DNA of 64,000 nt from Metaphire vulgaris (GCA_018105865.1 CM030848.1:3643501-3707500); one strand, 5' to 3'; positions 1 to 12,712 are shown, counted from the first letter of the stretch. The notes: generated from the sequence alone by a model not told the origin. Numbers and translations are program-made.

Positions 1-80
1 GACTGGTGTCCTTGTTTTTAAAATACTGCACTCTGGCCAACCTCAATATTTAAAATCTATGGTTAAACCATCCGAAACAT
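1..80 (+). pseudogene. CR1-like LINE reverse transcriptase fragment (family C)
   Basis: The plus strand from base 2 reads TGVLVFKILHSGQPQYLKSM, closely matching the end of the minus-strand LINE at 28975-29840 (GLLVFKTLQSGQPQYLKSM). It is the C-terminal thumb region of a CR1/L2-type reverse transcriptase, cut by the window edge and by the Helitron-like sequence starting at 91. Confidence 0.75.
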
Positions 81-90
81 TATTATAACA

Positions 91-417
91 TCTATAATAT
101 TAAAATCGTTCCTCTGTATGTCTGTCACCTTGAAGCGTTCTCATTGGTTGACGAAGAAGCGTTTGACGAAGCGTACGTTTAGCACGGTTTAGTCGAGTCA
201 TTGCAGCGTCAGAGGGGTGGGCGACGCGTACGCGACGACGGCGACGACGTTGCTATTGGTAACAATTGTTCGTAGCTTGAGGAAGTTGCGCAATTTTAAC
301 GTACATTTTAACGTACACAAAAAATACGTGTACAGCGTCACAAATGGTCACAGTCGCGTGATTTTAACGTACTGTACATAGGCCTAATTATTACGTGGCG
401 CAGAGCTTGGCTAGGTG
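91..417 (+). mobile_element. Helitron-like non-autonomous element, 5' part
   Basis: Begins TCTATAATATTAAAATC directly after an A, as Helitron 5' ends do. It shares long stretches (GCGTTCTCATTGGTTGACG, the TTTAACGTACA repeats, GCGCAGAGCTTGGCTAGGTG) with the complete copy at 30714-31216. The CTAG-T 3' end is not present; similarity stops near 417, so the copy is 3' truncated. It lies in the LINE fragment at 1-80. Confidence 0.6.
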
Positions 418-859
418 GCGTATGTACATCATCGCTGGATGGCGCCGCGTGTGGCTGCCAAGGAATTTTGATCCTGCGATTAGTTTGTTTTTTGTCGGAC
501 TATTTTCTCATTCAACTTCTCACGATGTACTAAAATTTGTACTATTTGTCAGTTCACCCGGAAATAGTATCGGTTTTAATTATTATTCGAGCGACTTTGG
601 TGTATTTAAGAAGAAACGGACCGATCTTACACCAACACCGTTAACATTTCGAATATTACCGTTTAACCAAGATGGCCGTCGTTTGAATACGTTCTTATCG
701 CTACCCTTCTCAACTGGTTTTCTGATTCGGAACTTTTGACTTAGGACATGCTCAACTTCTCGTCCACCGGTGGAGTTTTTTAGCTGAATTTAGCTGTATC
801 GGTCGCCTTGTTCACGCGAGGACACTCGTCGTCGTCACGTTTTACTGTATCAAGCAGCA
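418..859. other. No recognised gene
   Basis: A 114-codon open frame crosses this stretch but has no recognisable domain and no support from neighbours. It may be the 5' untranslated part of the LINE that follows. Confidence 0.4.
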
Positions 860-3425
860 AATGTTTCGCTACACGTCAACCGAGTTGCTGGCCATTCGCT
901 ACGACGCTGCCCGGCGCCTTGCGTTGTTGACATTTTGGCTGAACTCAACATCATTTGCACCCGCGGACCTTCTCGCCCGGTTCGTCGCCGCGGAAAGCGA
1001 GCGGGCCGAAGACGCTCGAGACCGATCCTGGCGCCAGCCGTGAATGGAGCCTTCGTTTTCACCGGGTTCAGTAACAGACACCACTCGCCATGCGTAGCCC
1101 GGCATCCGCCGAATATTCTTCCTGTTCGGACCCTTCGGCACACTGAAGCTAAGGGAGGCGAGGTGATATTCGGCCTCCTGAACATCCGGTCACTCAATAA
1201 TAAGCTTCACGATCTACTGGAAGTCTGTCGGGAGCATTCGCTGAAAGTCATTGGCTTTTGTGAGACTTGGCATAATGAAACATCTGCCTGGATCGGGCAG
1301 TTACTGAACGACGGTTACCAAGTGGTCGAGAGGGCCCGGTCTCGCCCTCAAGATGAAGCGGACCGTCTCTCCACCAACCACGGCGGCGTGGCCTTCTGTG
1401 CCGCTCCCGGTGTCCGACTATCCAAACTGCAGTTCATGCATCAGTTTCAGTCACTTGAATTGGTGGAGTCGTGCATTCTGGCCGTGGTCTACAAACCAGG
1501 CTCCGCCAAGTCCTCGCAGCTCTTCTTCTCGGAAATGTCGGAGTTACTGGGTGAACGGTGAACTTGCGTCACACAACGGACCTGTATACGTCGCTGGAGA
1601 TCTAAATGTGCGGCTCGACCGTGATGAGGATGCAGCCTGCCGCCAACTTCGTGAGCTTTTTACGTCTTATAACTTTACTTTCCAACCGACTAATGCGACG
1701 CACGTCGCGGAGGAATGCTCGATGTGGTTGCGTTTCATTGTGGCACCGTGGCACCACAGACGCGTGTAATAGACGTAGGGCTATCCGACCACCATCTGGT
1801 TAGCTGGTCGGTGCCGCTAACCAGGCCTCGTCCGGTCTACGTCTCCACTACACGACATGCCTGGCGTAAAGTCGACACCATTGCGTTTTTGAATGAGCTC
1901 GAGACCTCTAAGCTTTGTCAACCGGCCCTTTGGCCCATAATGGACGTTGACGAAATGGTTCGATTATACGATCAAGAGATCACTGACAGGCTGGTTGAGA
2001 GGCTGGTGCCAGTGACGACAGCGACCTGTCGACGTCGCCCCTCAGACCCCTGGTTCGACGTCGACGATGAGTGTCGTGAAGCTAAGAGAAAGATGCGGTT
2101 CGCCGAATGGAAAGCCAAGTCGACTCACGCCGATCCTGGCGATGCTGCAACGCTCGAATCACACTGGAAGGAGCTTCGGAGAGCTTATAGACTTCTGCTT
2201 CGCCGGAAGCGAGAAGCCTTCTGGAATAACAAAGTAGATTCGGAGCGGGTCGATCCGCGACGTTTATGGCAGTCTTTGACGGCCGTGGCCGTACTCGAGC
2301 CCATGAGACACCCTCAGCCGACGACTTCGCCGAATATCTTCACAACAAAGATGCCTTGGCACACGCATCAGTCGCAGAGCACGACTCGCCCACGTTCATC
2401 CCAATACTTACTCAGTGCTCTCTCAGCTCGTTCCAGCCCTTGTCTCCTGACGAAGTGGCCGCAGAGATACGAGCACTTCCAGACAAGCAGTGTGCGAGCG
2501 ACCCTATGCCGACCGCTCTTCTCAAGGAGTCGTCCTATATCCTCGCACCATTCTTATCCGAATTCTTCAATCGCTCGATGTCATCTGGATCGGTACCGGA
2601 GATCTTCAAATCCGCCTATATCACTCCTAGACTCAAGAAGCCCAACCTGGTTACCTGGATATCGCTGATATTAAGTCGTTCAGACCTATCTCCAACCTGT
2701 CGGTGCTGTCGAAACTTCTCGAGCGGCTCGTGTCACATCAATTTATCCGCTACCTAACGACCTACAATCTCTTTCCAGACCTCCAGTCCGCGTATCGGGT
2801 ACATCACTCAACCGAAACCGCAGTTTTGAAAGTGTCGCTAGACATCCTGGACATCCTGGTCATGCTACTATCATCTTCGAAAGATCGTGAAGATCCGTCG
2901 CTACCTCATAATCGATGCTACGATACAACTAGTCAGGGCGTCCATCTTATCACGACTAGACTATTGCAATAGTATTTTGCTTGGGCTCCCGGATTGTCAG
3001 CTGAATCGGCTGCAGTCAGTTCTGAATGCGGCTGCTCGTGTGATCTTTGGTGTCAAGTGGAACGAGCAAGTAACACCTATACTGAGAGACCGGCTCCACT
3101 GGCTGCGGATTCCGCAAAGGATCAAGTACAAACGATGCTGGTTTACGTATCGAATGCTCCGTGATCCCACCTGCCCGGACTATCTAACGGCGCTGATACG
3201 CATGCCTACAACGACCGAGGTGCGTTCACGACTCCGATCGAGCGGCCGAGCTCGGCTGTTCATACCACCTCCGGCCAAGACTGCGATATTCGGGGAGAGA
3301 TCGGTGTCTCGCGGGAATCCGGCTCTATGGAACGCACTGCCGGATGACGTGACAGAAGTGACTTCTCTTGAAATGTTCGCCAGAAGACTCAAAACACACT
3401 TGTTTAATATTTCTTACAGCTGATA
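860..3425 (+). pseudogene. CR1-like non-LTR retrotransposon (family B), degenerate
   Basis: An apurinic-type endonuclease begins near 1150 (LLNIRSLNNKLHDL, then GFCETWHNETSAW), continues after a frameshift near 1560 (VYVAGDLNVRLD) and ends with SDHHLVSW near 1790. The linker FWNNKVDSERVDPRRLWQ near 2230 leads to reverse transcriptase blocks (LAPFLSEFFNRSMSSGSVP near 2560, LQSAYRVHHSTETAVLKV near 2790). The catalytic centre with the YADD box is deleted near 2880. The thumb follows (LSRLDYCNSILLGLPDCQLN) and the C-terminus SGNPALWN-type region to HLFNISYS at 3420. At least three frameshifts plus the deletion make it dead. Only the endonuclease/RT ORF is recognised; no ORF1 is evident. Confidence 0.85.
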
Positions 3426-3431
3426 TAATGT

Positions 3432-6400
3432 TCTTCTTCTTCTTTAAGTTCTCTGCCCGGAAGCAGGTCCTGGTTCCCATTGGCGCCATCTTTCTCTGTC
3501 AGCAGCTTGGGTCTTTAATCCTTTGTATCCGTCCTTTGTCATCATCCAGTGCAGTAGTGATGTACGTGGTCTTCCTCTGTTTATTTTACCCCCCCATGTG
3601 CCCTTTCAGTATTGTTTTGAACAACGATTTTCCTCTTAAAATGTGGCCCATCCAGTTCCTTTGCCTTTGTTTTATTGTTTGTATTATTGTCTTTTTCTCT
3701 TCCACGATATCTAGGACTTCTTTATTGGATGTATGTTGTGTCCAACTTATTCTTTCCATTCGCCTCCATATCCACATCTCGAACGCCTCCAGTCTTCTGA
3801 TGTCGTCTTTTCTCATCGTCCATGTCTCTGAGCCATATAACACCACAATCCATATCAGTGTTTTAATCATTCTCTTCCTTAGCCCTTTATCGAGATTACT
3901 CCTCATTATTTCCTTCCTTTGGTAGAATGCTTCCTTTCCCATTGCAATTCTCCTTCTTATTTCGCTTTGACAACTGGCATCTTCAGTGATAAGGCTGCCA
4001 AGGTAGCAGAATTGTTTCACTTGTTCTACCTTCTGTCCATAGATTGTGATGTTTGCCTCCTTTCCTTGCTCTTTACTGATGACCATCACTTTCGTCTTTT
4101 TGGTGTTAATCCTCATACCACATTCTTCGGATACTAAGGCCAGTCTATCCATGATGTTTTGTAAAGCTTTTTCTTTGTTTGCTAACATAGCCTGGTCGTC
4201 TGCAAATCGCAATGCTGGTACCAATGCTCCTCCTACTTTGATTCCTTCTTCCAACTCCTCTAGTGCTTTTTTGATCAGTTCTTCAATGTATATATTGAAT
4301 AGCAGTGGTGACAGCGGGCATCCCTGTCTTACCCCTCTTCCAATCTTTCCCGGTTCTGTCATGTCTCCTTCTATTTTTATTCTCACTGCTTGTCCCATGT
4401 AGAGGTTACCGATTAGCCGTCTTTCTCTCCAATCCACTCCAAGTCTTCGCAATGCCCTCATTAACTTAACCCAGTCCACTCTATCAAAAGCCTTCTCATA
4501 GTCTACAAAGCATATGTAGACATCCTTGCCGTGTTGTATACTTCTTTCACTTAGTACTCTTAAAGATCCAATGGCATCCCTAGTCCCCATTCCTCTTCTA
4601 AATCCAAATTGATCATTGCCAAGGAAGTGGATGCTATCAACTTTTGCCTGTATTCTTTTGGTGAGAATTTTCAGAACAATTTTGGCTGCATGACTAACCA
4701 AGTTGATCATTCTAAATTCCTCACAATTTACTGAATTCAATTTCTTCTCGACAGGAATCATAACTGTCTGTAGGAAGTCTTCTGGCCATATCCCAGTTGC
4801 ATAAATGTCACGACAGATTTGATATAGTACCTTCCTTCCCTTCTCTCCGAGTGATTTTAGCATTTCACTGGGTATGTTGTCAACTCCTTCCGCCTTGTTG
4901 TTTTCCATTTCTTCTATGGCCTTTATTATTTCTTCTTCTATTATGTCTGGTCTTTTATGCTCCAGCTCTTCCTTATATTCTTTTTCACCTAGGCCATGGG
5001 TCTATTATCTTTCATGTAAAGCTCTTCAATGTACTCTTTCGACCTTTTCTTCACAGTTTCATGATCAATTAACAGTTTTCCTTGTTTATCTTTAATTGTA
5101 TTACCACTTCCTCCTCTTCCCGATTTCTTTGCCAGTCTTTTTACCCTTTTATATACTTGATCATATCTTCCTCTACATTGCATGTCTTCTATTTCTTTGC
5201 ACTGTTCATCCCACCATTTCTCTCTTGCGCTGTCTGTTGTTTTCCGTAATTTGTTATTTAGTCTTCTGTATTCCTTCTTTGCTTTCTCTGTAGTTTGATG
5301 TTTCCAATGCCTCCTCTCCTCCATGAGCTTGATCATTTCTGATGTAATCCATGGTTTCTTTGCACATTCTCCTTCTTTGTAGCCTAATGTTTTTATTGCC
5401 TCTTCTGACATAATGTCCTTTAGTTTCTGCCAGCGTTCCTCAATCGTTTTATTTCCACTTGTTTGTTCAATTCGTTTTTCTATGCCTTCTGATAGTGCCT
5501 GTCCTTTTCCTTAATTGCTTCCATTTCTTGTTTATCACTTTTCTTTTCCTGATTAATTTGAGGTTTAATTCCATGTTTATGCCCACCAGGTTATGGTCCG
5601 TGTCTACATCTGCTCCTGGGTAGGCACAGGCATTCTTTACACTGTTCCGGTATCTCTTTCTAGCCATGATGTAGTCAATCTGGTGTCTTGATCTATCACC
5701 TGGCATTTTCCATGTATACCTCCTTCTTTTTGGATGGTTAAACCAAGTGGATTACGAAAAAGCGTTTGACAGAGTAGAGTGGAGGATTTTGATGAGAGCA
5801 CTGAAAAGGGTGGGAGTGGATTGGAGAGACAGAAGACTGATAGCAAACCTATACCTTGGACAGTCAGTGAAGGTGAGAATAGAGGGAGAACTGAGTGAAT
5901 CGTGTATGATTGGCAGAGGAGTAAGGCAGGGATGTCCACTGTCACCGCTGCTGTTTAACATATACATCGAAGAATTAGTACAAGAGGCGATGGAAAATAC
6001 AGATAAGGGAGTTAAAGTTGGAGGAGTACTACTAAAGGCGCTGCGCTTCGCAGACGATCAGGCCATGCTAGCAAGCAATCAAAAGGGCTTCAGGAAGTAA
6101 TGGATAAACTGATACAAGTGTCAGAAAATTATGGAATGAGAATCAATACAAAAAGACTAAAGTTATGGTAAAAAGTAAAAAGAAGGAACGAGTGGAAATA
6201 AAGGTTTACGGACAGATCATAGAGCAAGTGAAGGAATTTAGCTATCTAGGAAGTCTGATAACAACCGATGCCAGATGCAATAAAGAGATAAGAAGACGTA
6301 TAGCAATAGCAAAAGAAGCTTTTTACAAGAGAAAGGAGCTGATGCAAAGTAAACTAAAACTAAACCTAAAAAAGAGATTGGTAAAAACATTGATATGGAG

Positions 6401-7325
6401 TGTGGCGTTGTATGGGGCGGAGACGTGGACAATGAGAAATGAAGATATAAAACGATTAGAGGCTTTTGAAATGTGGATTTGGAGGAAAATGCTAAAAGTA
6501 AAATACACAGAGCATAAGACAAACGAGGAAGTCATGAAGGAGATAGAAGAAGAAAGAAGCCTGATAGATACAATCCGGAAAAGGCAGAGAAATTGGATGG
6601 GACATGTCCTCCGGCATGACTCTTTACTAAGAACAATAATCGAAGGAAAAATAGAGGGAAAGAGAGTGAGAGGTAGACCGAGAAAGATGATGTTGGAGTG
6701 GATGATGAATAAAGGATATCAGGAACTCAAAGAAGAAGCAAGCAATCGATCGGAGTGGAATAACTGGATACCTGGACCTGTCGAGAGACAGAAACACTGA
6801 TGATGATGAAACCAAGTGTTTGTTACTATTAACTGTTGGCGCTTGCAGAATTCAACTAGTTCTTTTCCTCTGCTGTTTCTAACACCCAACCCATATGGTC
6901 CAATGCACCATTCTTCTTTTCCCTCTCCAACTGTGGCATTCCAGTCACCCATTACAATCACATGGCTCGTGCCTTTTATTCTTCCTAGGTATTCCTCAAT
7001 TTTTTCATACATTAGGTCTACTTCTTCATCCTCATACGCTGATGTTGGCATGTATACCTGTATCACAACCATATCAACTGGTGATGTTTTGATTTCCACT
7101 GCTAGTAGTCTATCCTCAATGTGCTCCACCTTTGTTACACTGTTAGCAAAGTCTTTGTTGAGAAGTATAGCTACTCCACTTTGTCCATTTCGTCCACCTG
7201 TATGAATAACTCTTACTCCCTCACTCATAAAATCACCATCGCTTTTCCATCTGACTTCTGATAAGCCCAGGATTCCAAATTTCAACCTTTTCATTTCTAA
7301 TATTCTTCTCTTCTTCAGGTGTCAT
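3432..7325 (-). pseudogene. RTE-like LINE A, split by RTE insertion
   Basis: Read on the minus strand, the endonuclease starts near 7294 (FGILGLSEVRW, VIQVYMPTSAYEDEE, VIVMGDWNATVGEG) and is interrupted after LIVTNTWF at 6819. It resumes at 5739 with NHPKRRYTWKMPGDRSRHQ, then DIDTDHNLV-type residues. The reverse transcriptase runs from 4908 (NKAEGVDNIPSEMLKSLG) through FGFRRGMGTRDA, FVDYEKAFDRVDW, RGVRQGCPLSPLLFN and an intact FADDQAML to KTILKGHMGG at 3586; a frameshift then gives RGRPRTSLLHWM. The 3' tail is a short (AAG) run at 3432. The endonuclease and RT resemble the RTE/BovB clade. Frame breaks occur between 4908 and 5411. Confidence 0.85.
5750..6808 (+). mobile_element. 5'-truncated RTE-like LINE inserted in LINE A
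   Basis: Starts inside the RT palm (DYEKAFDRVEWRILMRALK), continues with RGVRQGCPLSPLLFNIYIE and FADDQAMLASNQKG, frameshifts near 6095-6165, then runs to GRPRKMMLEWMMNKGYQELK and a (TGA)n tail. AAACCAAGTG occurs at 5740-5749 and again at 6809-6818, a 10-bp target duplication. Removing the insert and one duplicate rejoins the endonuclease of LINE A in frame. It is a close relative of the fragment at 37226-38305. Confidence 0.93.
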
Positions 7326-9600
7326 GTATTTTTACGTTGACGACTATGGACTTCCATTTCTCTCTGTTGTGTGTTGCTTGTATTAATTCCAATTCTGTAG
7401 TCACCCCTTTACATCAGTCAGTAAGCTGCTGATATACGTCATTCTTTGTCTTCCTCTTGATCATTTGCCTTCGACTTTTCCAGTAGTTACCAGGTTTTCT
7501 ATGCCTTTCTTCCTCATTATATGTCCAAAAAATTGAAGTTGTCTTTTACTTATTGTAGATAGCAATTTTCTTTGTGTACCTGCCATTTCGAGTACTAATT
7601 CATTTGTTTTCTTTTCAGTCCAAGATATTTTCAACATTTTTCTTAAGAACCACATCTCTGCAGCTTGAAGCTTTTTCTTCATGACTTTAGAGATAGTCCA
7701 CGTTTATGCCCCATATAACATGACTGGCCAAACATAGCATTCTAGAACCCTAATCCTTGTTTTCATTGTTAAATGTCGGTTTGTTAGTATGTATTTTAAA
7801 TTCCCAAAGGCTGCTTTGGCCATTCCTATTTTTGCTTTTATGTCTGATTCACTTTTCGCATCACTGGTGAACCAGCTTCCTAGATATTTGAATGACATGA
7901 CTTCTTTAATTTTCTCTTCATTTATGTTGATATCGCATTTCGGACTGTCTTTCTTCTTGGATATCACTAGGCAGAATGTTTTATTGATGTTTATTCTTAA
8001 ACCTTTCTTCTCACTTTCTGTATTTACTTGATTTAGCAGTTCCTGCAATTTTTTTGTGAATCTGCTATCAGGGCTGCATCATCTGCAAATCTTAGATTAT
8101 TGATGTTCTGTCCACCAACTTTGACTCCTTCTACTTTTTCTTCGTTTTCCATGATTTCTTCTCCATATTCATTGAAAAATTCTGGAGATAATCCACATCC
8201 CTGTCTGGCACCTTTTAATATTTGAATCCATTTTCCAGTTGTTCCATTAACTCGAGGTGTTGTTTTCTGGTTCCAATATATTTCTGTGAATATTCTTAAA
8301 TCTTTTCTGTCTATCTCTGCTCCTTCCAGACACTCAAAAAGTTTGTTATGACGGACATTATCGAAAGCCTTTTCATAATCTATGAAACATATGTACAAGT
8401 CTTTCTGCATCTCAATACATCTTTCACTTAGCATTCTTAAAATATATATTGCATTTCTACAGCCACAGTCTTCTTTAAATCCAAATTGTTCTTCAGATGC
8501 CTTGTGTCTAATTTTATGTTTTGTTCTCCTTAGCAGTATTTTGAGAAGTAATTTTTACAGATGGCTAATTAGGCTAATTGTTCTGAATGATTCACATTCT
8601 GTAGCATTTTGTTTTTTTGGTATAGGAATGATAATTGACCTACCCATGTTTTCAGGAATTGTTCCGTTGTCATATATTAGGTTTAGCAGTTCAGTTGTCT
8701 TTGAGATTCCAATGTCACCTGCCTTTTGTATCATTTCAATAGAGATGCCATCTGGTCCAGCAGCTTTGTTCTTTTTCATGTCTTTCATTACTGATGCTAC
8801 TTCTTCTTCTAAGATTTTAGGTCCTTCTGCATTTCTTGTTATGGGCTTTATTTTTCTTCCATCATGATATAGTTGTTCTATATATTCTTCCCATCTATGT
8901 TTAATATCATTTTCCTCTGTTAGTATTTGGCCTTCTTTGCTTTTTATGCAATTGCTACTGGTGATCCTCTTATTCCTCCCACTTGATTTCTAATATTACA
9001 TTTGCCAATTTCCCTGGCCGTAACATAGTACAGACATTCCATGTCCCAATTCTCTCGTGATGTTTCTGTTTTGTTCGTTTGCAAGGGTTTCGCTTGATTA
9101 CGACCTTGGAATCCTCGCCTCTTCCACTGCCGGACGCGACTCTGCCCACAAGGTGTGCAGACCCGTTGACGTCGTTACTGCTAACATTTAACTGACTTTC
9201 CATTGAGAACTACTTGGGACTATAATTGGGGTGGTATCCCGTTGCCTTCCCCAATGGTTTGAGTTTGGAGTTCCTTCTCCTAGACGGACATGCCTAAAGA
9301 GGCTTAGCGAGCTCCATCTGCCCCGGTTTAACATCCGAGTTCCTTCTTCTAGTCTGTCTGTGACCAGAGCCTGCGTTAGCCGTCCAGCTATTTGGTTCCT
9401 GTGAAGCCTGCCCACCTCGCGTTGCGCCCTAGGTGGAAATTCGGTTTTTACACCTTCTCCACTGATGGTATAGCCTTCAACAGTCATCACCATAAGCTGG
9501 ACGTTGCCACCCTCCCACCACGATGAGGTGCATGTTGGATTTGGGGGGGTTGGAGATATTGTATTTGCTGTAGAGTGCTCTTGTTTTTGACATTTTGTCA
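7326..9600 (-). pseudogene. RTE-like LINE B, endonuclease deleted
   Basis: The minus strand reads HHERIGTWNVCTMLRPGKL near 9080, the start of an RTE endonuclease. It jumps near 8985 directly into linker and RT sequence (NKAAGPDGISIEMIQKAG at 8780, FIDYEKAFDNVRHNKLFECL near 8390, GARQGCGLSPEFFNEYGEE, FADDAALIADS near 8070) and the C-terminal WFLRKMLKISWTEKKTNELV near 7650. Most of the endonuclease is therefore missing. The 414-bp minus frame at 9188-9601 lies upstream and is probably 5' leader. It diverges strongly from LINE A, so it is a second RTE family. Its 3' end abuts the 5' end of LINE A. Confidence 0.8.
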
Positions 9601-9606
9601 TGCATA

Positions 9607-10440
9607 CTGCGCTATATAAGTTGTCAGTTATGAATGAATGAATGAATGAATGAATGAATGAATGAATGAATGAATGAATGAATGAATGAATGAATCCTAC
9701 GAGTGCTGGACGCCGGGGATGTAGCGGTCTTGGTGTTGCTGGACCTCACCGCCGCCTTCGACACGGTGGACTATGGTACACTACTGAAGAAGTTGGAGGC
9801 ATCGTATGGAGTGAGCGGTCGAGTGCTCCAATGGTTTTCCTCCTATCTAACGAATCGGGTGCAGCATAGCATGTATGTTGCGCAGGCTCAACCACTCCGC
9901 CGACCTGTGTAGTACGTGGAGTTCCTCAAGGCTCCGTACTATGGCCTATTCTCTTCGCGCTCTACGTCGCCGACCTGATAAACATTGTCCAATGGTTCGG
10001 GCTCCAAGCACACCTCTACGCTGACGACACGCAAGTATATGGAAGCAGCCCTCCTGCAGCAGTTCATCTGCTCCAGCAGCGTGTCATTAGGTGCCTGGTC
10101 GAGGTGACCAGGTGGCTGAAGTCACATCATCTGCAACTCAATGCTGCTAAGACTGAAGTATTATGGATCACCTCTGAGCGCCAGAAACACTTGACACCGA
10201 TGACCTGTATCAGCATCGATGGACTTGAGGTGCAACCAGTGTTGTCTGTCCGGAATCTCGGGATCCACATCGATAGCACATTATCGATGAGGACCCATGT
10301 CTCGAAGACTTTCCTTTTTTCCTCTTATTGGCGGTGAGGTCCAGCAACACCAAGACCGCTACATCCCCGGCGTCCAGCACTCGTAGGATTCATTCATTCA
10401 TTCATTCATTCATTCATAACTGACAACTTATATAGCGCAG
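9607..10440. repeat. Inverted repeat with identical 60-bp LINE arms
   Basis: The left arm (9607-9753) holds CTGCGCTATATAAG, a (GAAT)n run and 60 bp of LINE RT coding sequence. The right arm (10330-10440) is the reverse complement of the same block with a shorter (ATTC)n run. The 60-bp LINE part and the 21-bp outer part match exactly; only the microsatellite length differs. The arms enclose about 576 bp of the same LINE in sense orientation. Confidence 0.9.
9629..9694. repeat. (GAAT)n microsatellite
   Basis: About sixteen uninterrupted TGAA units lie between the CTATATAAGTTGTCAGT sequence and the truncated start of the LINE. Similar AATGA tails end another LINE at 57011-57024, so this is probably the 3' tail of an older LINE. 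Confidence 0.95.
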
Positions 10441-10993
10441 CTGCTTCAACGCACTCCGGCTGATCAGAAGTGTACGAAAATCAATGTCAGTCACCGCCCT
10501 CAAGTCACTGGTTTCATCATTGGTACTGACCAAACTAGACTACGGGAACGCGACACTCGCCGGATCACCGAAACACCTCCGGGTCGTATTGAACGCAGCG
10601 GCGCGGTTGATCTTCCAGGTCCCTTCTCGTGAACATGTAACATCGCTTCTACGAGACTTACGCTGGCTATCAATGCCTGAGCGGATTGAGTTTAAGTTGG
10701 CAGCGCTGGCTTATCGCTGCCTGAACGGTATTGGTCCAGAGTACCTGACGACAGAATTAGTACGAGTCGCAGATCAGGCAGGTCGGCGTCGCCTGAGATC
10801 TGCTGGAACCGCTTCTCTGGTTGTTCCGTTGATGCGCCTTCGTACTGCAGGCGATCGTGCCTTTCCCGTGACTGCTGCAAGGGCATGGAACCGCCTGCCA
10901 TCTTCAGTTCAACTCTCCCTAACGCTAGACACCTTCAAGAAGAGACTCAAAACTTGGCTATTTCGCACGAGCTATTGTAATTACGATTTATAA
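9698..10993 (+). pseudogene. CR1-like LINE (family E), 5' truncated
   Basis: The first codons read VLDAGDVAVLVLLDLTAAFD, the RT palm with its first catalytic Asp. After a frameshift near 9910 come PQGSVLWPILFALYVADLIN and YADDTQVYGS near 10015. Then follow WLKSHHLQLNAAKTEVLWIT and VRNLGIHIDSTLS up to 10320, where the inverted-repeat arm (10330-10440) replaces a short piece. Sequence resumes with FNALRLIRSVRKSMS and the C-terminal RAWNRLPSSVQ and FKKRLKTWLF to the stop at 10993. The family is the same as the minus-strand copy at 39542-41030. Confidence 0.88.
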
Positions 10994-11048
10994 TTTGTAA
11001 TGTGTCCACGCAGTCACTGTATTAGTTGCCACATAAATCTCTACGTTG

Positions 11049-11469
<421 letters not shown>

Positions 11470-11599
11470 TAGTTATTAAAGTGTGTGTGTGTGTGTGTGC
11501 GTGTGTTTGTTGGTGGGTGGGTGTGTGTGGATTAATATAGTTAAGAAATGGAGGGGTTTGAATGGAAAGTTTTTGATTGAACTCCTCTGGTGTTTAGTG

Positions 11600-12353
11600 G
11601 GTCATTGTTGCAGATAGTAACGTGCGCAGCGACATACATGAGTGACTCAAGCTTCGAGAAAGTTTCATGAAATGGATATATAAGGACGTTGTCTGGATGG
11701 GAAGACAGACTGAAGAATTCCGAACTCAACTGAGGAGAACCGAAGACAACCGAACAGCTCATCGAACAACGAACGGGTCTTCGTCGAATCGTTCCTCGAG
11801 TCGATCAACGGTCCGAGGCGGTTCTCGAAAGAATCTCGGACGAGGGCGTCACCGCGTCAACAAGAGGACGAGGGCGTCGCCGCTACAACGAGAGGGCGAG
11901 GGCGTCACTGCGTCAACAAGAGGACGAGAGCGTCGCTGCTACGAGAGGACGAGGGCATATCTGCGTCTAAACGTTCGATTCGTATACTAGTCGGAAACTC
12001 TGGTCTCGGTTCATTGCTTCACGTCGAACGGGAAGTGTGAATCTACCTTAATTTTTTTAACAGTTGTTCAGGCAATTCTTAAGCTGAACACACTTTAGTT
12101 CTGACAGAAATTATAAGAAGAACTACCAGATGAAACTAACACGGAAAAGTCATGAACTTTACTAACAGAAACAGTTATTATAGATTAAGTCTCATCTTAA
12201 TAAAAGTTTATATTATTTGATTTGGAAAGGAGACTCTTGTTCAGTTGTGAGTTTGACAAGCGAGTTGTCCTCTACTGTCTAATTTAGTTCTGTGATTACC
12301 GTGTTGGCTTCATGGGGGTTGTTTGTGATTTGGGTTCAGGCGTTACACCTTAC
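11600..12353 (+). mobile_element. Possible solo LTR
   Basis: The stretch starts near TGTTGCAGATAGTAACG and ends near CAGGCGTTACA. It has a TATA-like ATATATAAGGAC at 11676, a GC-rich transcribed part and AATAAAA at 12199. That order (promoter, polyadenylation signal, TG...CA ends) suits an LTR, but no second copy, primer site or clear target duplication is visible, so the borders are guesses. Confidence 0.3.
11841..11957. repeat. ~58-bp imperfect tandem repeat
   Basis: Two units and a partial third share GACGAGGGCGTCACCGCGTC-type sequence followed by AACAAGAGGACGAG and GTCGCYGCTAC. It lies in the possible LTR and explains the arginine-rich open frame there. Confidence 0.7.
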
Positions 12354-12392
12354 ATTCGTCGAGGTCGCACTTGCCGAGGGGGCCCTCGCGGT

Positions 12393-12712
12393 AATACTAT
12401 CATTCAACAAGATTTGCTGATTCATTGTTTTAAATGTACCTAGAACAAACACTGAAATTGGTAAGAGAGCTTTTTCTATTTCTGGTCCAAAAATCTGGAA
12501 CTCTCCCCTCTGGTTGTCAGATCTTCCAAATCTTCCAATAAACTGAGCATTTTTAGATCTAGGCTTAAAACACATCTCTTCCAATTAGCATTTCTTCCAT
12601 AGTCTGTCTTGCTGTTTCCCTCTCTGACTGATCTCTGGAATGACCTGGGTTTTTTGCGGATGGATTTGAAGTATTATCGATTGATACCCTTGAGTATTAG
12701 AAATGGTGCTAA
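12393..12712 (+). pseudogene. CR1-like LINE 3' fragment (family C)
   Basis: The plus frame reads NVPRTNTEIGKRAFSISGPK, then IWNSPLWL and FRSRLKTHLFQLAFLP, the usual C-terminus of CR1-like RTs. It continues into SLTDLWNDLGFLRMDLKYY, matching the 3' end of the copy at 28975-29840. Similarity ends near 12712, before the AAT tail seen in that copy. Confidence 0.8.

Noticed and set aside
395..739. 114-codon gene upstream of the first LINE
   Set aside because: No domain or start context; overlaps the end of Helitron-like sequence.
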